Positions 1 to 11,528 are shown, numbered from the stretch's first letter. The stretch is DNA of 64,000 nucleotides from Epiperipatus broadwayi (GCA_028023455.1 JAQFVV010000021.1:6662853-6726852), one strand, 5' to 3'. Numbers and translations: made by a program. The notes: generated by a model not told the origin, from the sequence alone.

Positions 1-327
1 ATGACTATTATGGTACATAGTAGGTGAAACAGGATGATAGACAAATAATACTGTTTCAATATTATTATCTAAGGTATAAAACAAAAATAGAAAATTGCTC
101 AAATTCCACTTCCTGACAATTAGCAAGGCATAATTATAAGTATTGCCTTCTTCACTGACTTCCAATTAAAAGCTATTAGAGAAGTTTTCTTGCATTGTAA
201 TTTTTAAAAACTATTTTATTTTTATCTATATATAGTATATTACTTTTTGATGTTTTAATAATAGTATCACTAAAGCAGTATTTTTGAATATTTTGTGTAT
301 TTAAATTTAACATTATGCATGTCATAG

Positions 328-400
328 AGATTAATACTCCAAAACTGGTTTATTAACAAAATGAAATACTCTCAATCCATAACACAAGACAAAACCTTTT
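328..400. repeat. Repeat family G fragment
   Basis: A short copy of a dispersed repeat. It starts with a 'ttaatactccaaaactggtt' block followed by 'actctcaatcca'. The same blocks recur at 34314-34530 as an inverted repeat and at 34720-34850. No coding potential is seen. The rest of 1-800 is A+T-rich sequence in which I recognise nothing else. Confidence 0.5.
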
Positions 401-808
401 TTTTTGGAATATTTAATTTACTTAATAAACCTGTTTTAGAATATAAATCTGAATGCATAACATAATATTATTCAAGAAAGCTAATGTTTATATTTTTTTA
501 TTTGAAATTTTAACATTAATAATTTTTTGTTTATAAAATTAATATTATTTTTTTAAAAAATAAATGTCCTTTTAAAATGCATTATAGTTTAATATATTAA
601 ATCCAAATATGTCAGACATACTTTGCTAAGATCATTTGATAAATTAAAACAAGTAGCATATTTAGCAATTCTTTTCTGTATAATAATTTTGAAGTAGAAC
701 ATGTGTGCAGATAACTTGCTTATTATTATTATTACTTATTCTATTTATAACCATATTTGCCATGCTATTATGTGCCTAAAGATTATGATGATGGCATATT
801 AGATGTGC

Positions 809-1138
809 CAATGTTGGTCTATTTTCATAATCTATCATTAAATGTTATGTATAAAAACTTTAAAACTTTTCAAATGCAAATAACTTGTTAGTAATAACAC
901 ATAAATAGACAACATAGGTTAGTAATTACACATTTCAAGTAGTATTATTCTCCAATCTTCTTTAGGTGATGCTGGCCTGATTAGTGAAAAATGGATAATT
1001 ATACTAATAAAAATGTTGTGAAATTACTAACCTGTGTTGTCCATTTGTTTATTACTAATAAGTTGTTTGTATTTGAAAAGTTTAAAATTTACTATGTATT
1101 CAACATTTAATAATAGATGATGGAAATAGTCCAACATA
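809..1138. repeat. Foldback element, arms about 125 bp
   Basis: The left arm (about 809-930) is the diverged reverse complement of the right arm (about 1013-1138). Matching blocks include 'gacaacataggttagtaatt' near 908 and 'aattactaacctgtgttgtc' near 1022. The 80-bp centre is unique. No transposase or ribozyme core was seen. It could be a MITE or two inverted retrocopies. Confidence 0.7.
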
Positions 1139-2312
1139 TTATCACATTGTCGTGTTATTAATTTTACATTTATTATACATTAAATTATTGTGTTACACAC
1201 AGCCTTTATTCTCTAAATATCTTTTATACTGAATCATAATTTTTTATATCTTTAATTGTCTGGCCAACTGAATTCCAGAGTTATGTTTTGGAGACTGGGT
1301 TATCTAGGAATTATGATGGAGAATTGAGAATTGATGTCAAAGGAGTACAAAAGTATGATGAAACACTCTTTATAAAAAGTGTGATGATAGATATTTATTA
1401 GGGTAGCAAATATTATCTAAATTCAAATCAAAACTTGAATTTTATCAATAATTCTCTCTTTATCTAATAAAAAAATGGCATTTTCAATGTGTGATATCTG
1501 ATTAGTATTATATAAAAGATGAAGGTTAATAAAACCAATGTTCAGTTACTATATATATATATATATTGCAATTTTTCATGTACGTGGATGCTTGTTATTA
1601 TTATCAACTTTATATCATTTTGGCAGGACTGCCAAATGCACGTATATATCTATGTTAAATGCAGGTATGTATATAAGATGATAATGTTTATATATATAAA
1701 GTATGTTCAATTGAGAAGAAATGCGCTTAAAAAATAATTTACAAACGAAATAGAAACTGAGTTGAAGACTTGAATGAAAATTAAAATATAGTGCAGAAAA
1801 ATGAAATAAAATTTTAGCCCTCGAAATTGCTACCAATCTTGATCAAACGACATTGCCTAAATATAATAATTTTTCTTATTTAACATGCACGCACACACTC
1901 ATAAACTACAGCTTAATTGTTTTTAAAGAGAATAATTTTTTTTTAAAAACAATATTCTCTTGATAGATTTCAATTCTAATTACCATCGCAAGATTATCTT
2001 TTTTTTCATTTTATTAAAATAAAAAATAGAACAAATTAAATTTCCAATATTTTTTTTTTTTTGTTATTGTCTTTATTCATGGCAAGTTTTTTTTCCCCTA
2101 AAGTTTTTATGTTTTTTATAAACACTAATGTTTTTTTTCTTTTTCTTAAAAAAAACTGTCTCAGAGTGTTTTATCTGTCACCAATATTTTCCTAAATATC
2201 TTTCTCAAATCTTCGTATTTATATTTGAATAAAAAATATTAAATATTTTAGTGTAAAATAGAATAATAAAAATATTGCATTTTATTTATAAATGGTCGAT
2301 AATATTTTAAAT
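1139..2312. other. A+T-rich stretch, nothing recognised
   Basis: Homopolymer T and A runs and a short (TA)n at about 1550-1565. Reading frames are short and biased by composition. I see no gene, RNA or mobile-element signature. Confidence 0.5.
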
Positions 2313-2545
2313 ACAAGTATAATCATCACCATCATCATCAACCATTATCAATCTACTGCAGGATGAAGGTCTCTCCAAGTTTAATCCATCTTCTCCGATC
2401 TTTAGCTTCTCTTCTCCACAACACCCCTGCACACTTTCTTATTTCATCCATCCATCTCATATGTGGTCTCTTTCTGGGTCTTTTACAATCTCTTGGAATT
2501 CAGTTTAAAATTTCAATTGTCCATCTATTATTGTCCATCTATTAT
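2313..2545 (-). mobile_element. LINE 3' end (RTE/CR1-like ORF2 C-terminus), decayed
   Basis: Minus-strand copy of the 3' end of a non-LTR retrotransposon, near-identical in layout to 8663-8998. That copy can be read as a typical post-RT tail, with WIPRDCKRPKKRPHMRWMDE followed by a REAKD..W block and ERPSIWRELI. The element ends in a TTGATGATGA-like microsatellite (2313-2340 on this strand), as expected for RTE-type LINEs. It is 5'-truncated at about 2545 and abuts a family B copy at 2577. Family assignment is by motif only. Confidence 0.65.
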
Positions 2546-2576
2546 ACAGGAATAGTATATATACTTAAACTAGACA

Positions 2577-2830
2577 TAATTAGAGGGGATTGAACCCAGA
2601 TTTAAAAGCTTCCTTCAGTCATTCACTCCATTTTATACAATCCATATACATGGCCACATTTTGTGCTGAACCAGCACTCATCAAATGGTCTGCATTTATC
2701 ATCTCTCACACTTATATATAATCACTACTTGGCTTATATTAAGATAGCATATCTTCAAATTTGAATGGTCAGGCTTCAATCTTCTCCACTCTCAAATAAT
2801 TTTACTGTTCTAGAATTCATAAGAAGTTTG
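2577..2830 (-). repeat. Hammerhead repeat family B copy
   Basis: Minus-strand copy of the dispersed family B. In family orientation it runs from the 'ttgaagcctgtccattaaag'-like block through the ribozyme (2650-2712) to a 'gttcaaatcccc'-like block. Part of the segment after the ribozyme is deleted, and the short TATATA before it is unexpanded. Confidence 0.75.
2650..2712 (-). ncRNA. Decayed hammerhead ribozyme (family B)
   Basis: On the minus strand stem II is perfect (GTGCT ggttc AGCAC). The catalytic core reads TTGATGA and AAAA instead of CTGATGA and GAAA, so C3 and G12 are both mutated by transitions. Predicted inactive. Confidence 0.65.
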
Positions 2831-3424
2831 AGCACTGTAAGTTCTGGAACTTACCCTCCAGAATTTGATATTACCAACTATGACTAACTGTGCAGTGCTT
2901 AAATTATGGGTTAGAAATGAGTTATAATACAATAGTTAGAATATAGGTTCCCATACTTATGAATTGCTTTAAAAAAATTTTGGGGTCACAGATGGTTTAG
3001 TATGTTTTTTTTTGGGTAGGTGGCCTATAACAATGGCAGTTAATCATCCAGCCTATAAGTTGCATGTTAAACTGAATTGCTTATATGCCTAGATATTATA
3101 AACAAAATACAAAATAGTAATATTATGCTAGGGATTGGAAGAGTATTACTTGATTTAATTAACGTTTATTAGTTCTTAAATGTAAAGCATAACTAACATT
3201 AAAATTCTTGCAAAAGTTTAACCATACAATGATTGTATAATTTTTTTAACAAGAATTTTAGCATATAAAAATGTTTCAATACATAATTGAAAAAAAGACA
3301 TTCCTGTATATCCTTTTTGTTTTAGTATATTAATGTTGCATTTTTTAGCTTTAGTTGCTACATTATCCAAAATATGCATAATTCAGTTTTATTTCGTCAT
3401 TTTTTACAAATATATATGTATATG

Positions 3425-3670
3425 GAAATCTTCAATGGTGGAGATCTTCAATGGTGGAGTAATCCATTTAAGTCAACTTAATTAGAAAGCACTTAATCTA
3501 GAATAACTGCCTCAGGCCAAGAGTCAAAGTAAACTGACAGACTGATGCATCCAAAAGGAGGATCAGTCTTTCAGTTTACTTTGACTCTTGGCCTGGGGCA
3601 GTTGTTCTAGGTTAAGTGCTTTCTAATGAAGTTGACTTACATGGATTACTCCACACATTCAAGACTTTCC
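3425..3670. repeat. Foldback element, arms about 110-120 bp
   Basis: The left arm 3425-3547 pairs with 3563-3670 around a 15-nt centre. The inner arms are close to perfect ('gccaagagtcaaagtaaact' against 'agtttactttgactcttggc'). The left arm has an extra copy of a 17-bp block ending 'tcttcaatggtggag'. No coding content and no TSD were found by eye. Confidence 0.8.
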
Positions 3671-3892
3671 ATCTAAATATTCATTCAAAGTATGCTTTTA
3701 ATGTTTATATATATATATACATACACACCTATATATTTATTCATAAATAAAAAAATGGCTTTATATTTTTATAATGTGAAAGTCCATTCATGATATTTTC
3801 TGTACTTAAATATTCTCAAAAGAGATGTTAGTCTGTTCTATTTCTTTTTGTATATTTTATAAATTTATTCATTTAACTATAAATATAGATGA

Positions 3893-4262
3893 TTTGAACA
3901 CAGACTTTCAACCATCCTTCAACTATACACACTATCTCATACCCTGACTGATACACATGACCACACACATGTAGAAAAGATAAATAATCACCAACATTTG
4001 TATTTCATGTTGAACAACCATTCATTAGTTGGTCCACATTAACGTCTCCCACTGACATATATCAGTGCTAAGTTTATATTGAGATACCAAATCTTACTTT
4101 AATGGACGGGCTTCAATCTACTCCAACCTTCAACTCTTCAGCTACCCATACTATTGAAAATCCGATGATGAAATGTTTAAAGGATTCTTGAAAGTCTGTG
4201 TTCAATTCCCCTATATTTACAATTAAGCTTCAGGATAGTGAAAAATGCCTGAATTTCAAATA
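3893..4262 (-). repeat. Hammerhead repeat family B copy
   Basis: Near full-length minus-strand copy carrying the family blocks: 'gttggaggttggagtagatt'-like upstream, ribozyme at 3992-4056, then a 'gttcaaatc' box-B-like block, plus a second terminal fragment at 4190-4262 ('gaaagtctgtgttcaattcc'). The latter is on the plus strand, so the locus is partly inverted on itself. Confidence 0.75.
3992..4056 (-). ncRNA. Decayed hammerhead ribozyme (family B)
   Basis: The minus strand shows CCAA, then CTAATGA (G5 to A), a stem II ATG.TTG/CAACAT with one bulged G, intact GAAA, and TTGG closing stem I. One essential core base is lost, so it is predicted inactive although the fold is kept. Confidence 0.65.
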
Positions 4263-5020
4263 TTTCATTTAACTATAACAAAATAATTGAATAAAATATA
4301 TTATTTTTTAAAAGGATACATAGTTAATATTTCAGTTTATTTTAAATCATTTCTTCACTTGTAAAAATATATATGATATTTTAAGTTATTTATTTAATCT
4401 TACTATAATTTTTTATTAGTCAAAATAGTTTGTAGCTATATGACCACAGTTAATAAAGTACACATATCCTAAATGTTTATTTTTATATATACTCTTTTAA
4501 AGTTTATTTTTCATTTTATACAAGCAAAATTGATTAGAATTCAGCATTTCAACCTTTGTAGCACTTTATATTAAATCTTTAGTATATAATCACTCGGGGC
4601 AAACTGTAGCTTGTGAATGCTATGTGATTCTTTAGGTGTCTCAATGTGGTTCTCATTATATTTATGATATAATTTATATTAGGGGGTTGTATTTACATTT
4701 TATTTTGAAACCATATATGCTTTATTCTTTTGTGATGGCAATTCTTTAATGATTGTTTACATCGTGTAACACATTCTGTGAAAACATTGATTCAGTTTTC
4801 ATTTAGATTTTGTTGACAGGTATCGTTATTCCATGTACTGTTTTAATTCAAATGTCGTCAAGTGCGTTCTTCCGCTTTGACATTTGAACGTCAATTTTTA
4901 TTAATTTAATTAAGCAATACAATTATTTTTAATTTATATTCAGAAAAATAAAGAATTATTGCCCTAAATACCCTCATATAAAAGAAAGCTGCTTGCAAAC
5001 TAATGGTAATTTTTGGAACA
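4263..5020. other. A+T-rich stretch, nothing recognised
   Basis: No ORF, tRNA-like or transposon signature seen. The base composition is slightly less A+T-rich at 4590-4900. Confidence 0.4.
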
Positions 5021-5021
5021 A

Positions 5022-5101
5022 TTGTCTTACACTTGCAGGCAGTGTTGCCCGGGTTGCGGGTTCGCGTCCCGGCCGATGCTATGACACTTAAAAAAAAAAA
5101 A
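5022..5101 (+). mobile_element. SINE family C (tRNA-derived), 5'-truncated
   Basis: Plus-strand 3' part of a tRNA-like SINE. A GC-rich B-box region ('gcgggttcgcgtcccggccg') is followed by 'atgctatgacactt' and a 12-A tail at 5090-5101. The A-box half present in the copies at 19270 and 42531 is missing. Its G+C content stands out from the A+T-rich surroundings. Confidence 0.8.
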
Positions 5102-5384
5102 ACCAACTCAATAATTAAGTTTGTAAAGTCAAAATTTAAGCACAACTGATGAATGGGCATTTAAAAAAAAATCGTTGCATGTTCTGTTAACAAATTAAAA
5201 GCCAAATTTTAGTGTTCTTTTTATTAATCATATACATTCACGTGTCAATAATAAATAAGTTTTTATTAACTTTGTTCTCTTGATTTTTTTGTGTAATTAA
5301 TAGACTATACAAAATATTTACTGCTGCTGAATGCTTCAAAAAATTAATTGCAGCTCTTGAATATATGTGAGATGTAAATCACTA

Positions 5385-5543
5385 AACATCACATGATCAC
5401 CATTTCTTATGCTTACACAAGCTGTTTACACAGTGGGTAAAGTCTCCATACCATACTGACATCAGTGCAAATGAGAGTAATGAATGGATGCATCCATTGA
5501 TTATTCTCACTTGCACTGGTGGCACTATGGTATGGATAGTTTA
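5385..5543. repeat. Repeat family A fragment with 52-bp inverted repeat
   Basis: The head 5385-5438 ('atcacatgatcaccatttct') matches the 5' block of family A at 14796 and 12500. It is followed by a palindrome, 5439-5490 against 5491-5543, with no loop. The arm contains the family A 3' sequence ('gtaatgaatggatgcatcca'). The ribozyme segment is absent. Nothing else is recognised at 5544-5972 except a block at 5870-5935 that recurs inverted near 34200-34280. Confidence 0.7.
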
Positions 5544-5972
5544 GCCTCTGTATGTGATTCTTACAGACATAAACTTTGGCTCCCCCCTGGTATATAACTT
5601 AAATAACTGCCAAAATGTAGAAGCATTACAAGCATGAATAAAGAGGACACATCAGAAGGTAGAGATAAACAGGTTTCTCAGATAGTTTCTGTTTATAGAG
5701 TTTTATCAGTGGAGAATATTGTATTGTACAAAACCACAAGAAAAGAATTTACTTTATATATTTGACCTTATTTGTATCAATAATTTCAATCTTTGTTGTC
5801 AAGTTGCATTTTTTAGTGTCTATATAAGTATATTGGACCATTAATAAAGGTGGGATTCCATCTTTATTGATAAAAGGAGGTTGCCTTGATAACAGATTAA
5901 AATTGCTGATTGTTAATGATATTGGGATTGTCTAAGTGTTGACTGACTTTTAATGCTATATATACATATATG

Positions 5973-6461
5973 CAGGGGTGGCCAACTTTTATGTTCATAA
6001 GATCTACTTTTTATTTTAAAAATGTTTTGCGATCGACTTGTTGTCGTTGGGCCGTAGGCGATCGACTTGTCATAGGCGTAGTCTAAGTGAGGGGGGGGAG
6101 GAGGTGTAAAATACGTACCATTTTTATATATCTACCTCGTAAAAAATAACAATTATTTAACGGGCCAAAAGACTCATGACTGGGGATTAAAGCAACATGA
6201 GTAATTAATTATTAACAATATTTATTAATTCAAATTAGCTATATTAAATCAAAAATTAAAACTATTATTTTCAATAATGATTACGACTTAGTGGATTTCA
6301 CCTATATAGAATTAAAAAAAAATTTAGAACAAAAACAGAAATAACAAAAAAACTTGAAAATCTTGACTTAATTTGTTACACTCGTTACCCGACAGCTCTT
6401 GCCAGATTGGTCTCGCGATCGACCAAAAATGGCTTTGTGATTGACTTGCTGGACACCCCTG
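5973..6461. mobile_element. Non-autonomous hAT transposon (MITE), 489 bp
   Basis: Terminal inverted repeats CAGGGGTGGCCAA (left) and complementary TTGCTGGACACCCCTG (right) are of hAT type. They are flanked by a perfect 8-bp target duplication CATATATG at 5965-5972 and 6462-6469, which is diagnostic of hAT. The interior has repeated GATCGACTTG motifs near both ends and a G-run at 6091-6098, with no transposase ORF. It therefore depends on an autonomous hAT elsewhere. The exact TSD suggests a fairly young insertion. Confidence 0.92.
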
Positions 6462-6628
6462 CATATATGTGCAAAATATCTTGATACTTTCATTATTAAT
6501 ACTAATATGATAATACTATAACAAAGATTAAAAAGTTAATTAATTAAATTTAATATACTTTCATCATAATTGTGGTTGTCTATACTCAGTTTACTTAATT
6601 CATATTTTAATCTCTGTTGTAGAATTTT

Positions 6629-6634
<6 letters not shown>

Positions 6635-6690
<56 letters not shown>
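6635..6690. repeat. (TA)n microsatellite, 56 bp
   Basis: Uninterrupted TA array ending exactly where a family B copy starts (6691). See the finding on TA expansion inside family B. Confidence 0.95.
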
Positions 6691-6693
<3 letters not shown>

Positions 6694-6835
6694 TTCTGGT
6701 TCATTACGAAATACATATATTGGAGATCATTTATCTTTTTCACATGTATGTGATCATGTGTGTTGTATAAGATGGAGTAGGTAGCTGAAGGGAGCTTGAA
6801 AGTCTGAGTTCAAATCCCTTTTAAATTATATTGAT
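6691..6835 (+). repeat. Hammerhead repeat family B, 5'-truncated copy
   Basis: Begins inside ribozyme stem II ('gttctggttcattacGAAA'), keeps GAAA, stem III and the TTGGAGATCATT stem I strand, then the CACATGTATGTGATCATG block and the 'gagttcaaatccc' block. The 5' half of the ribozyme is replaced by (TA)n. The stretch 6836-7429 holds nothing I recognise. Confidence 0.75.
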
Positions 6836-7429
6836 TTCAATATGGTCAATACAGTATGTGTGTATTTAATATTATATATATATTATAAAGTTAAGATGAA
6901 TCTCAAGTTTTATGTTTTTTAGAGTTGACAACTTCACCTTCTTATACAACTATATTTTAAAGACATTAATTATATGCTTAACTATAGACACTTTTGACCC
7001 AAATGACAAAAAAAATAGTATAAATACAGATGAAAAAAACATTACATAATTCTCCAGTTTAAATTAAATAGTTAATTACAATATAAGAGGCATATGTTGT
7101 TTATTTATTATCATACACATTTCTATTCAACATAACCAATTATGTAATTAATATATGCTATAATATATTATGAATGAGAACATCAGCCTCTATTAACTCA
7201 TTATGTAACCTGCATAGGTTACAATGCCATTTTTTATAATATATATGCTGCAATTGGTACCTGATATTGCTCTTAAGAAAAGCATTATTTTATGCCATAA
7301 TTATGGTTCCAAATTTGATTATAAGCATTATTTACAATAAGGAATATAACTATAAATGCAAAACTTAAAAACTTCTGAGATCAATTGATTGCATTTATTT
7401 TATTAAAATTATGATCAGTTACAATAAAT

Positions 7430-7730
7430 ATTATAGGAGATTTGAACGCAGGCTTTCAAGCCCTTCACTATCCAGACTAGCTCATACTATTGATACACAT
7501 GACCACACACATGCAGAAAAGATAAATAATCACCATAGTCTGGACCAACTGATGAATGCTGGTTTAGCAGGAAATATGTTTATTGGTGATTATTTAACTT
7601 TTCTGCATCCATGTGGTCATGCATATCAGTAGTATGAGATAGGCTGGATAGTGAATGGACTTGAAAGTCTGAGTTCAAATCCCTATATTTACAATTAGGC
7701 TCCAGGTATAAGAGTGCCTGGTATTTCAAA
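7430..7730. repeat. Palindromic pair of family B copies
   Basis: 7430-7536 is a minus-strand copy of the post-cleavage part of family B. 7540-7730 is a plus-strand copy with the ribozyme and the same post-cleavage part. The minus arm stops at 'aataatcacca', the complement of the first nucleotides after the predicted ribozyme cleavage site (tTGGTGATTATT). The right copy ends 'gagtgcctggtatttcaaat', the common 3' end also seen at 54582. Confidence 0.8.
7540..7592 (+). ncRNA. Hammerhead ribozyme, core intact (family B)
   Basis: CCAA (7545-7548), CTGATGA (7549-7555), stem II 7556-7570 (ATGCT/AGCAG, terminal A-G mismatch), GAAA 7571-7574, then a short stem III and TTGG 7583-7586, which closes stem I with CCAA. 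Predicted cleavage is after A7582. All conserved core bases are present. The T-T mismatch in the 2-bp stem III may weaken it. No folding was run. Confidence 0.7.
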
Positions 7731-7971
7731 TAAATATTATAGTATTTATAAAAAAAGTATAACAGTAGATCATAAATAATGGAGAAATAAAACTGCTTTT
7801 GTTTACCCAATTCGATACTGGGATAGGTTGTTTGCTCTCTTTTAGTAAAATTAGATCTATTATTATACAGGAATAAATTTGATTTTATTTACTACTACAA
7901 GCATTATTTACATTAATTATTATATAATTCAATAGTTTTAAACTTTTCTTAAAAAATGTAATTCAATATGA

Positions 7972-8163
7972 ATAATACATGTATATTAAGAAAAGCTTGT
8001 TTAATATTTTAAAGTAAAAATGTTAAATACATCATCATAGTATGCTGAGCATGCTTCTGACAAGCTATAAGCACAACTAGCAATTAGTTGAAAGCATTCT
8101 CAGCATATTATGCGGATGTATTTAACATTTTAATTTTTCTTAGTACATGTGTTGTATGTATTA
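7972..8163. repeat. Foldback element
   Basis: The inner arms 8018-8060 and 8087-8129 are near-complementary ('atgttaaatacatcatcat' against 'cggatgtatttaacat'). The outer arms continue to 'acatgtatattaagaaaa' and 'ttttcttagtacatgt'. The loop is about 26 nt. No coding content. Confidence 0.7.
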
Positions 8164-8662
8164 TTTATATTAAATAATAATTATAATATTTGTGTAAAAA
8201 ATAAATCATAGACAGCAAATAATGGAGAATACTACTCCTAAGATATGTTGATTACTTTCTTTTAGTAAAATCATAATTTGTTACCATAATAAAATAATTT
8301 TATATTGTAAACATTTCTTACGATAAAATATTATAAAAACTGTCTTAAAAAAGTAGAAAAAATCATAGATCACAAAAATGATTAAAGTTATTTATATTTA
8401 AACTACACTTACACGAGATACTGCTAAATCCTAAAAAGTGACCTAAACTTACACTATGTGAGTATAATTTAAATTAACTTGATATTTGCAAAACAGACAT
8501 ATATACTGAAATGAATTTCTGTTCAATTAAAAAAATTCGATGAAATTAAGACATATAGATTTTCTTTGTGGTATCCGAATATGCCAATAATGCATATTTT
8601 GAATGGTATATAATCTAGATCTGAGAGATATAAACATAAAATTCTATCAATATTCTATCACA

Positions 8663-8998
8663 TATTGACTCATCATCAACAACCATTATCAATTCCCTCC
8701 AGATTGAAGGTCTCTCTAAGTTCAACCATCTTCTCAGATCTTTAGCTTCTCTTATTCACACTATCCCTGCACACTTTCTTATTTCATCCATCCATCTCAT
8801 ATGTGGTCTCTTTTTGGGTCTTTTACAATCTCTTGGAATCCAGTTTAAGATTTCAATTGTCCATCTATTATAATCTCTTATAGCATTACGTTCAGCCCAA
8901 CTCCACTTTAGTCTTTTAATTTTTTCAATGAGGTCTGTAACACCTGTTTGTTTTCTTACCCATATATTACGTTTTCGATCTAGCTTCTTGTTACATAT
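8663..8998 (-). mobile_element. LINE 3' end (RTE/CR1-like ORF2 C-terminus)
   Basis: Minus strand reads KIKRLKWSWA..., NRWTIEILNWIPRDCKRPKK, HMRWMDEIRKCAG, then a stop, REAKDLRRWLNLERPSIWRE and a TGATGATGA-type 3' tail. This is the canonical tail after the reverse-transcriptase domain of many non-LTR elements (KWxWAGH...NRW...GRP..RW.D). The copy is 5'-truncated at about 8998 and carries at least one stop, so it is dead. It is the same family as 2313-2545 and 45587-46110. Confidence 0.85.
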
Positions 8999-10040
8999 TG
9001 CATATATTCTATAAGATGATTCTATTTAAAATATGCTAAGACATGATAATACTGTTTAAATATTTAAAAATTCAAGCCATTACAAGAAACTGAAAACTGA
9101 TTTTAAAACTTTTTAAAACTTTACAAAAGTGAGATGCTAACCCTTATTCTACATTATAAGATAACTTAATTTTTTCTGTTTTCTGTATCAACATGTGTTA
9201 AAAATCTTTTGACTAAAATGATGTAACGCAATTTAAATTATTCTCCATTATCAGGGGTTGGTTTTGTTGAGAAATGCAATCAAAATTGAATTAACAACAA
9301 TTGAATTAAATTTCATCAAAATTAAATTAACTTAAATTGAATTAAATTCCTTTAGATTAGAAACTCTTTTAAAAAGGCCGATCTTAGAAGTCTGCTGTTG
9401 ATCAAGATAGAAACGAATTAGAATTATTTTTTTTTCTCTGCAGGAGAATAGTAGTGATTAGGTTTTTTAAATTCGCAATTAAAACATTATTATCATTATT
9501 TTTTTAAGTTTTAATTTGTTACTCTTATTATTATATTTTAATAAATGAAACAATACTTACTGAGTAACAAAGAAAATGTTTAAAAAAATGGTTATTGTCT
9601 AATACTATATATGCGAGGGTATGTTGAAATTTTTGACCTGCTTTGTATTGATTTATAAATTTTAATGAACTCTTATACCACAGAGACATACATGCATATA
9701 TAATAGTTATTAATTCCATATGTTCCAATATTAGTAAGTTCATTAAAAACGTTTGTTGCAAAGATTTTAGAATCAGTTTAAAAATACTAATAAATTTAAC
9801 AGACTTTAATAACATAAAGCACAAAATATGTAACTTTTAGAAGTGTAATATAATGCTGAAATTTAAGCATACTAGTTTTAATTGTTCTTTTAAAAATATT
9901 AGGAAGATCAGGGAAAATTTAAGTGCCTGATTGATTCAATAAAAATGTATATAAAAGAACTATATTTGTTCCCAATTATAATTTTATTTTATTTTTGATT
10001 AAGAGATGGACATGGTCATAATGTTAAATGCAGTTTGCTA
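8999..10040. other. A+T-rich stretch, nothing recognised
   Basis: Contains a local run of diverged 'attgaattaaatt' units at 9280-9350. No gene or element signature seen. Confidence 0.4.
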
Positions 10041-10044
10041 AGAG

Positions 10045-10105
<61 letters not shown>
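10041..10105. repeat. (GA)n microsatellite, 65 bp
   Basis: Near-pure GA array with one GCGA interruption at the start. Purine-only strand. Confidence 0.95.
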
Positions 10106-10109
<4 letters not shown>

Positions 10110-10394
10110 CTGATGTAACAGTGAAATTAGCAAATTCAGAAATATAATTAAAATTTAACTATTGTGCTTTATTATTACTTGCAGTTTTAAAAATGATATA
10201 AAGATATCAAAAGAGCTCTAAACTGAATATTAAAAAAATCTAAAAAAATCCCACAATTCTAAATGATATACTAATAGAGAAAACATTTTATTGCAATTAT
10301 AATTAATTATTGTTCACTACCTTTTTTGGACTACATTACACATGTATGTGCATACAATAAAAAATAAAAATGAAAAAATAATATCCATGTAAAT

Positions 10395-10505
10395 AGAGAT
10401 AATTAGCTTTTGATGTTGCTAAGAAACTATTGATTACTACTAATTGACAACCCCTGAGGCTAAACAAGTGTTCTCATTAACCTATAATAGCTCTTTTGTT
10501 GGAGT
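10395..10505. repeat. Repeat family E copy
   Basis: Diagnostic block 'ttgatgttgctaagaaac', a block 'cccctgaggctaaacaag' and 'ctataatagctctttt'. Copies recur at 33060-33240, 33405-33690 (inverted pair) and 43745-43830 (reverse). Noncoding. Confidence 0.7.
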
Positions 10506-10924
10506 TTATATATATACATGTGTGTGTATGTATGCACAATCAGTTTTCCAAAACAGAAAAAAGAGAAGACATTAATCATCAAGTATGTTTATTGCTGATT
10601 GGTGAAAGTTTTAATGGTTTTCTATTATCTAACCTCTGAGTTACTGATTACTGTTAGTTAGCCATGTATAATTTTTTGTTCCATTAAATTAGCTGAACCA
10701 TATTTAAGATCATGTATTACAGATTATGTGCTACTTTCTATCCCACAGTCTTTATATATATTGTATCCTTTACAATAGATACGGACAGTTAGGTAGAGCT
10801 GGAAAAGTAGTTGTATTGAAAAAAATCTTAAATTTAGATTATTTTTTAGTATATAATTTAAATATTGTAGATAGCAAGGGTTTGTATTTAGTAGATAAGA
10901 GATTATAAAGATATATTAGACAGT

Positions 10925-11032
10925 CAAGCTTTGTTAGCGGAGAGGTCATCACAGCCGTCTTGCAAGCAAGTAGTTGGTTGCAGATGGTTGTGAGTTGGCA
11001 TCCTGGCCGATGCTATGACATATGAGAAAAAA
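10925..11032 (+). mobile_element. SINE family C, full length, 18-bp TSD
   Basis: tRNA-like body with an A-box-like 'gttagcggagaggtcatc' and B-box-like 'gttgtgagttggcatcctgg', ending 'atgctatgacatatgag' and a poly-A run. It is flanked by an 18-bp direct repeat with one mismatch (10907-10924 and 11033-11050, aaagatatattaga.agt). That indicates target-primed reverse transcription by a LINE partner. Confidence 0.9.
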
Positions 11033-11419
11033 AAAGATATATTAGATAGTTTGAACTCATTTTGAAATGAATTAAATATAAAATGATACCATAAATTATT
11101 TAAAAGACAATATTAATTTTTATTTATTATACTTAAAGATAACATAATGGTAGAATAGCTTAATTACAGTGACAAATATTTTATTTACTGACTATAGGAA
11201 AATTCTGACCTCTTCAGTTTTTTTTAAAATTAATACATGAATATCACATTAATTTTGTTTTCCAGCATGAAATTTGCATGGATATCAGAAAAATAATGTT
11301 AATGGTTGTGCAGAAAAGCAATTTAAAGTGCAAGAATTACCAGCACCATTTCTAATGTTAATAGTCATAAAACACACTGGAACTGCTCATTGTTTAATAT
11401 AAAAAGATATATGACTTCA

Positions 11420-11528
11420 TTATTCAGGAGTTTTAAGAAAGTTGAGCACCAAACCAAACAATGCCAGAATTGATCCCATGACTCTTACTCAAAGTCAGAC
11501 ACTCTACCAACTGCATCAAACTAATTGT
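11420..11528 (-). mobile_element. SINE family D (tRNA-derived)
   Basis: On the minus strand the A-box-like 'gcagttggtagagtgtctg' is followed by an anticodon-arm-like stretch and B-box-like 'gggatcaattctgg', then the tail 'ggtgctcaactttcttaaaa'. Related copies are at 51268-51482 (two, head to head) and 13290-13425. The cloverleaf is degenerate, so this is not a functional tRNA gene. 11530-12009 holds nothing else recognised. Confidence 0.75.

Noticed and set aside
3540-3560. CTGATG at the centre of the 3.4-kb foldback as a hammerhead
   Set aside because: No A9, no following stem plus GAAA; chance match at the palindrome centre.
5022-5101. A functional tRNA gene at 5022 or at the other GC-rich SINE copies
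   Set aside because: The cloverleaf is incomplete, several copies share a non-tRNA 3' end and poly-A, and TSDs flank three of them, so they are SINEs.
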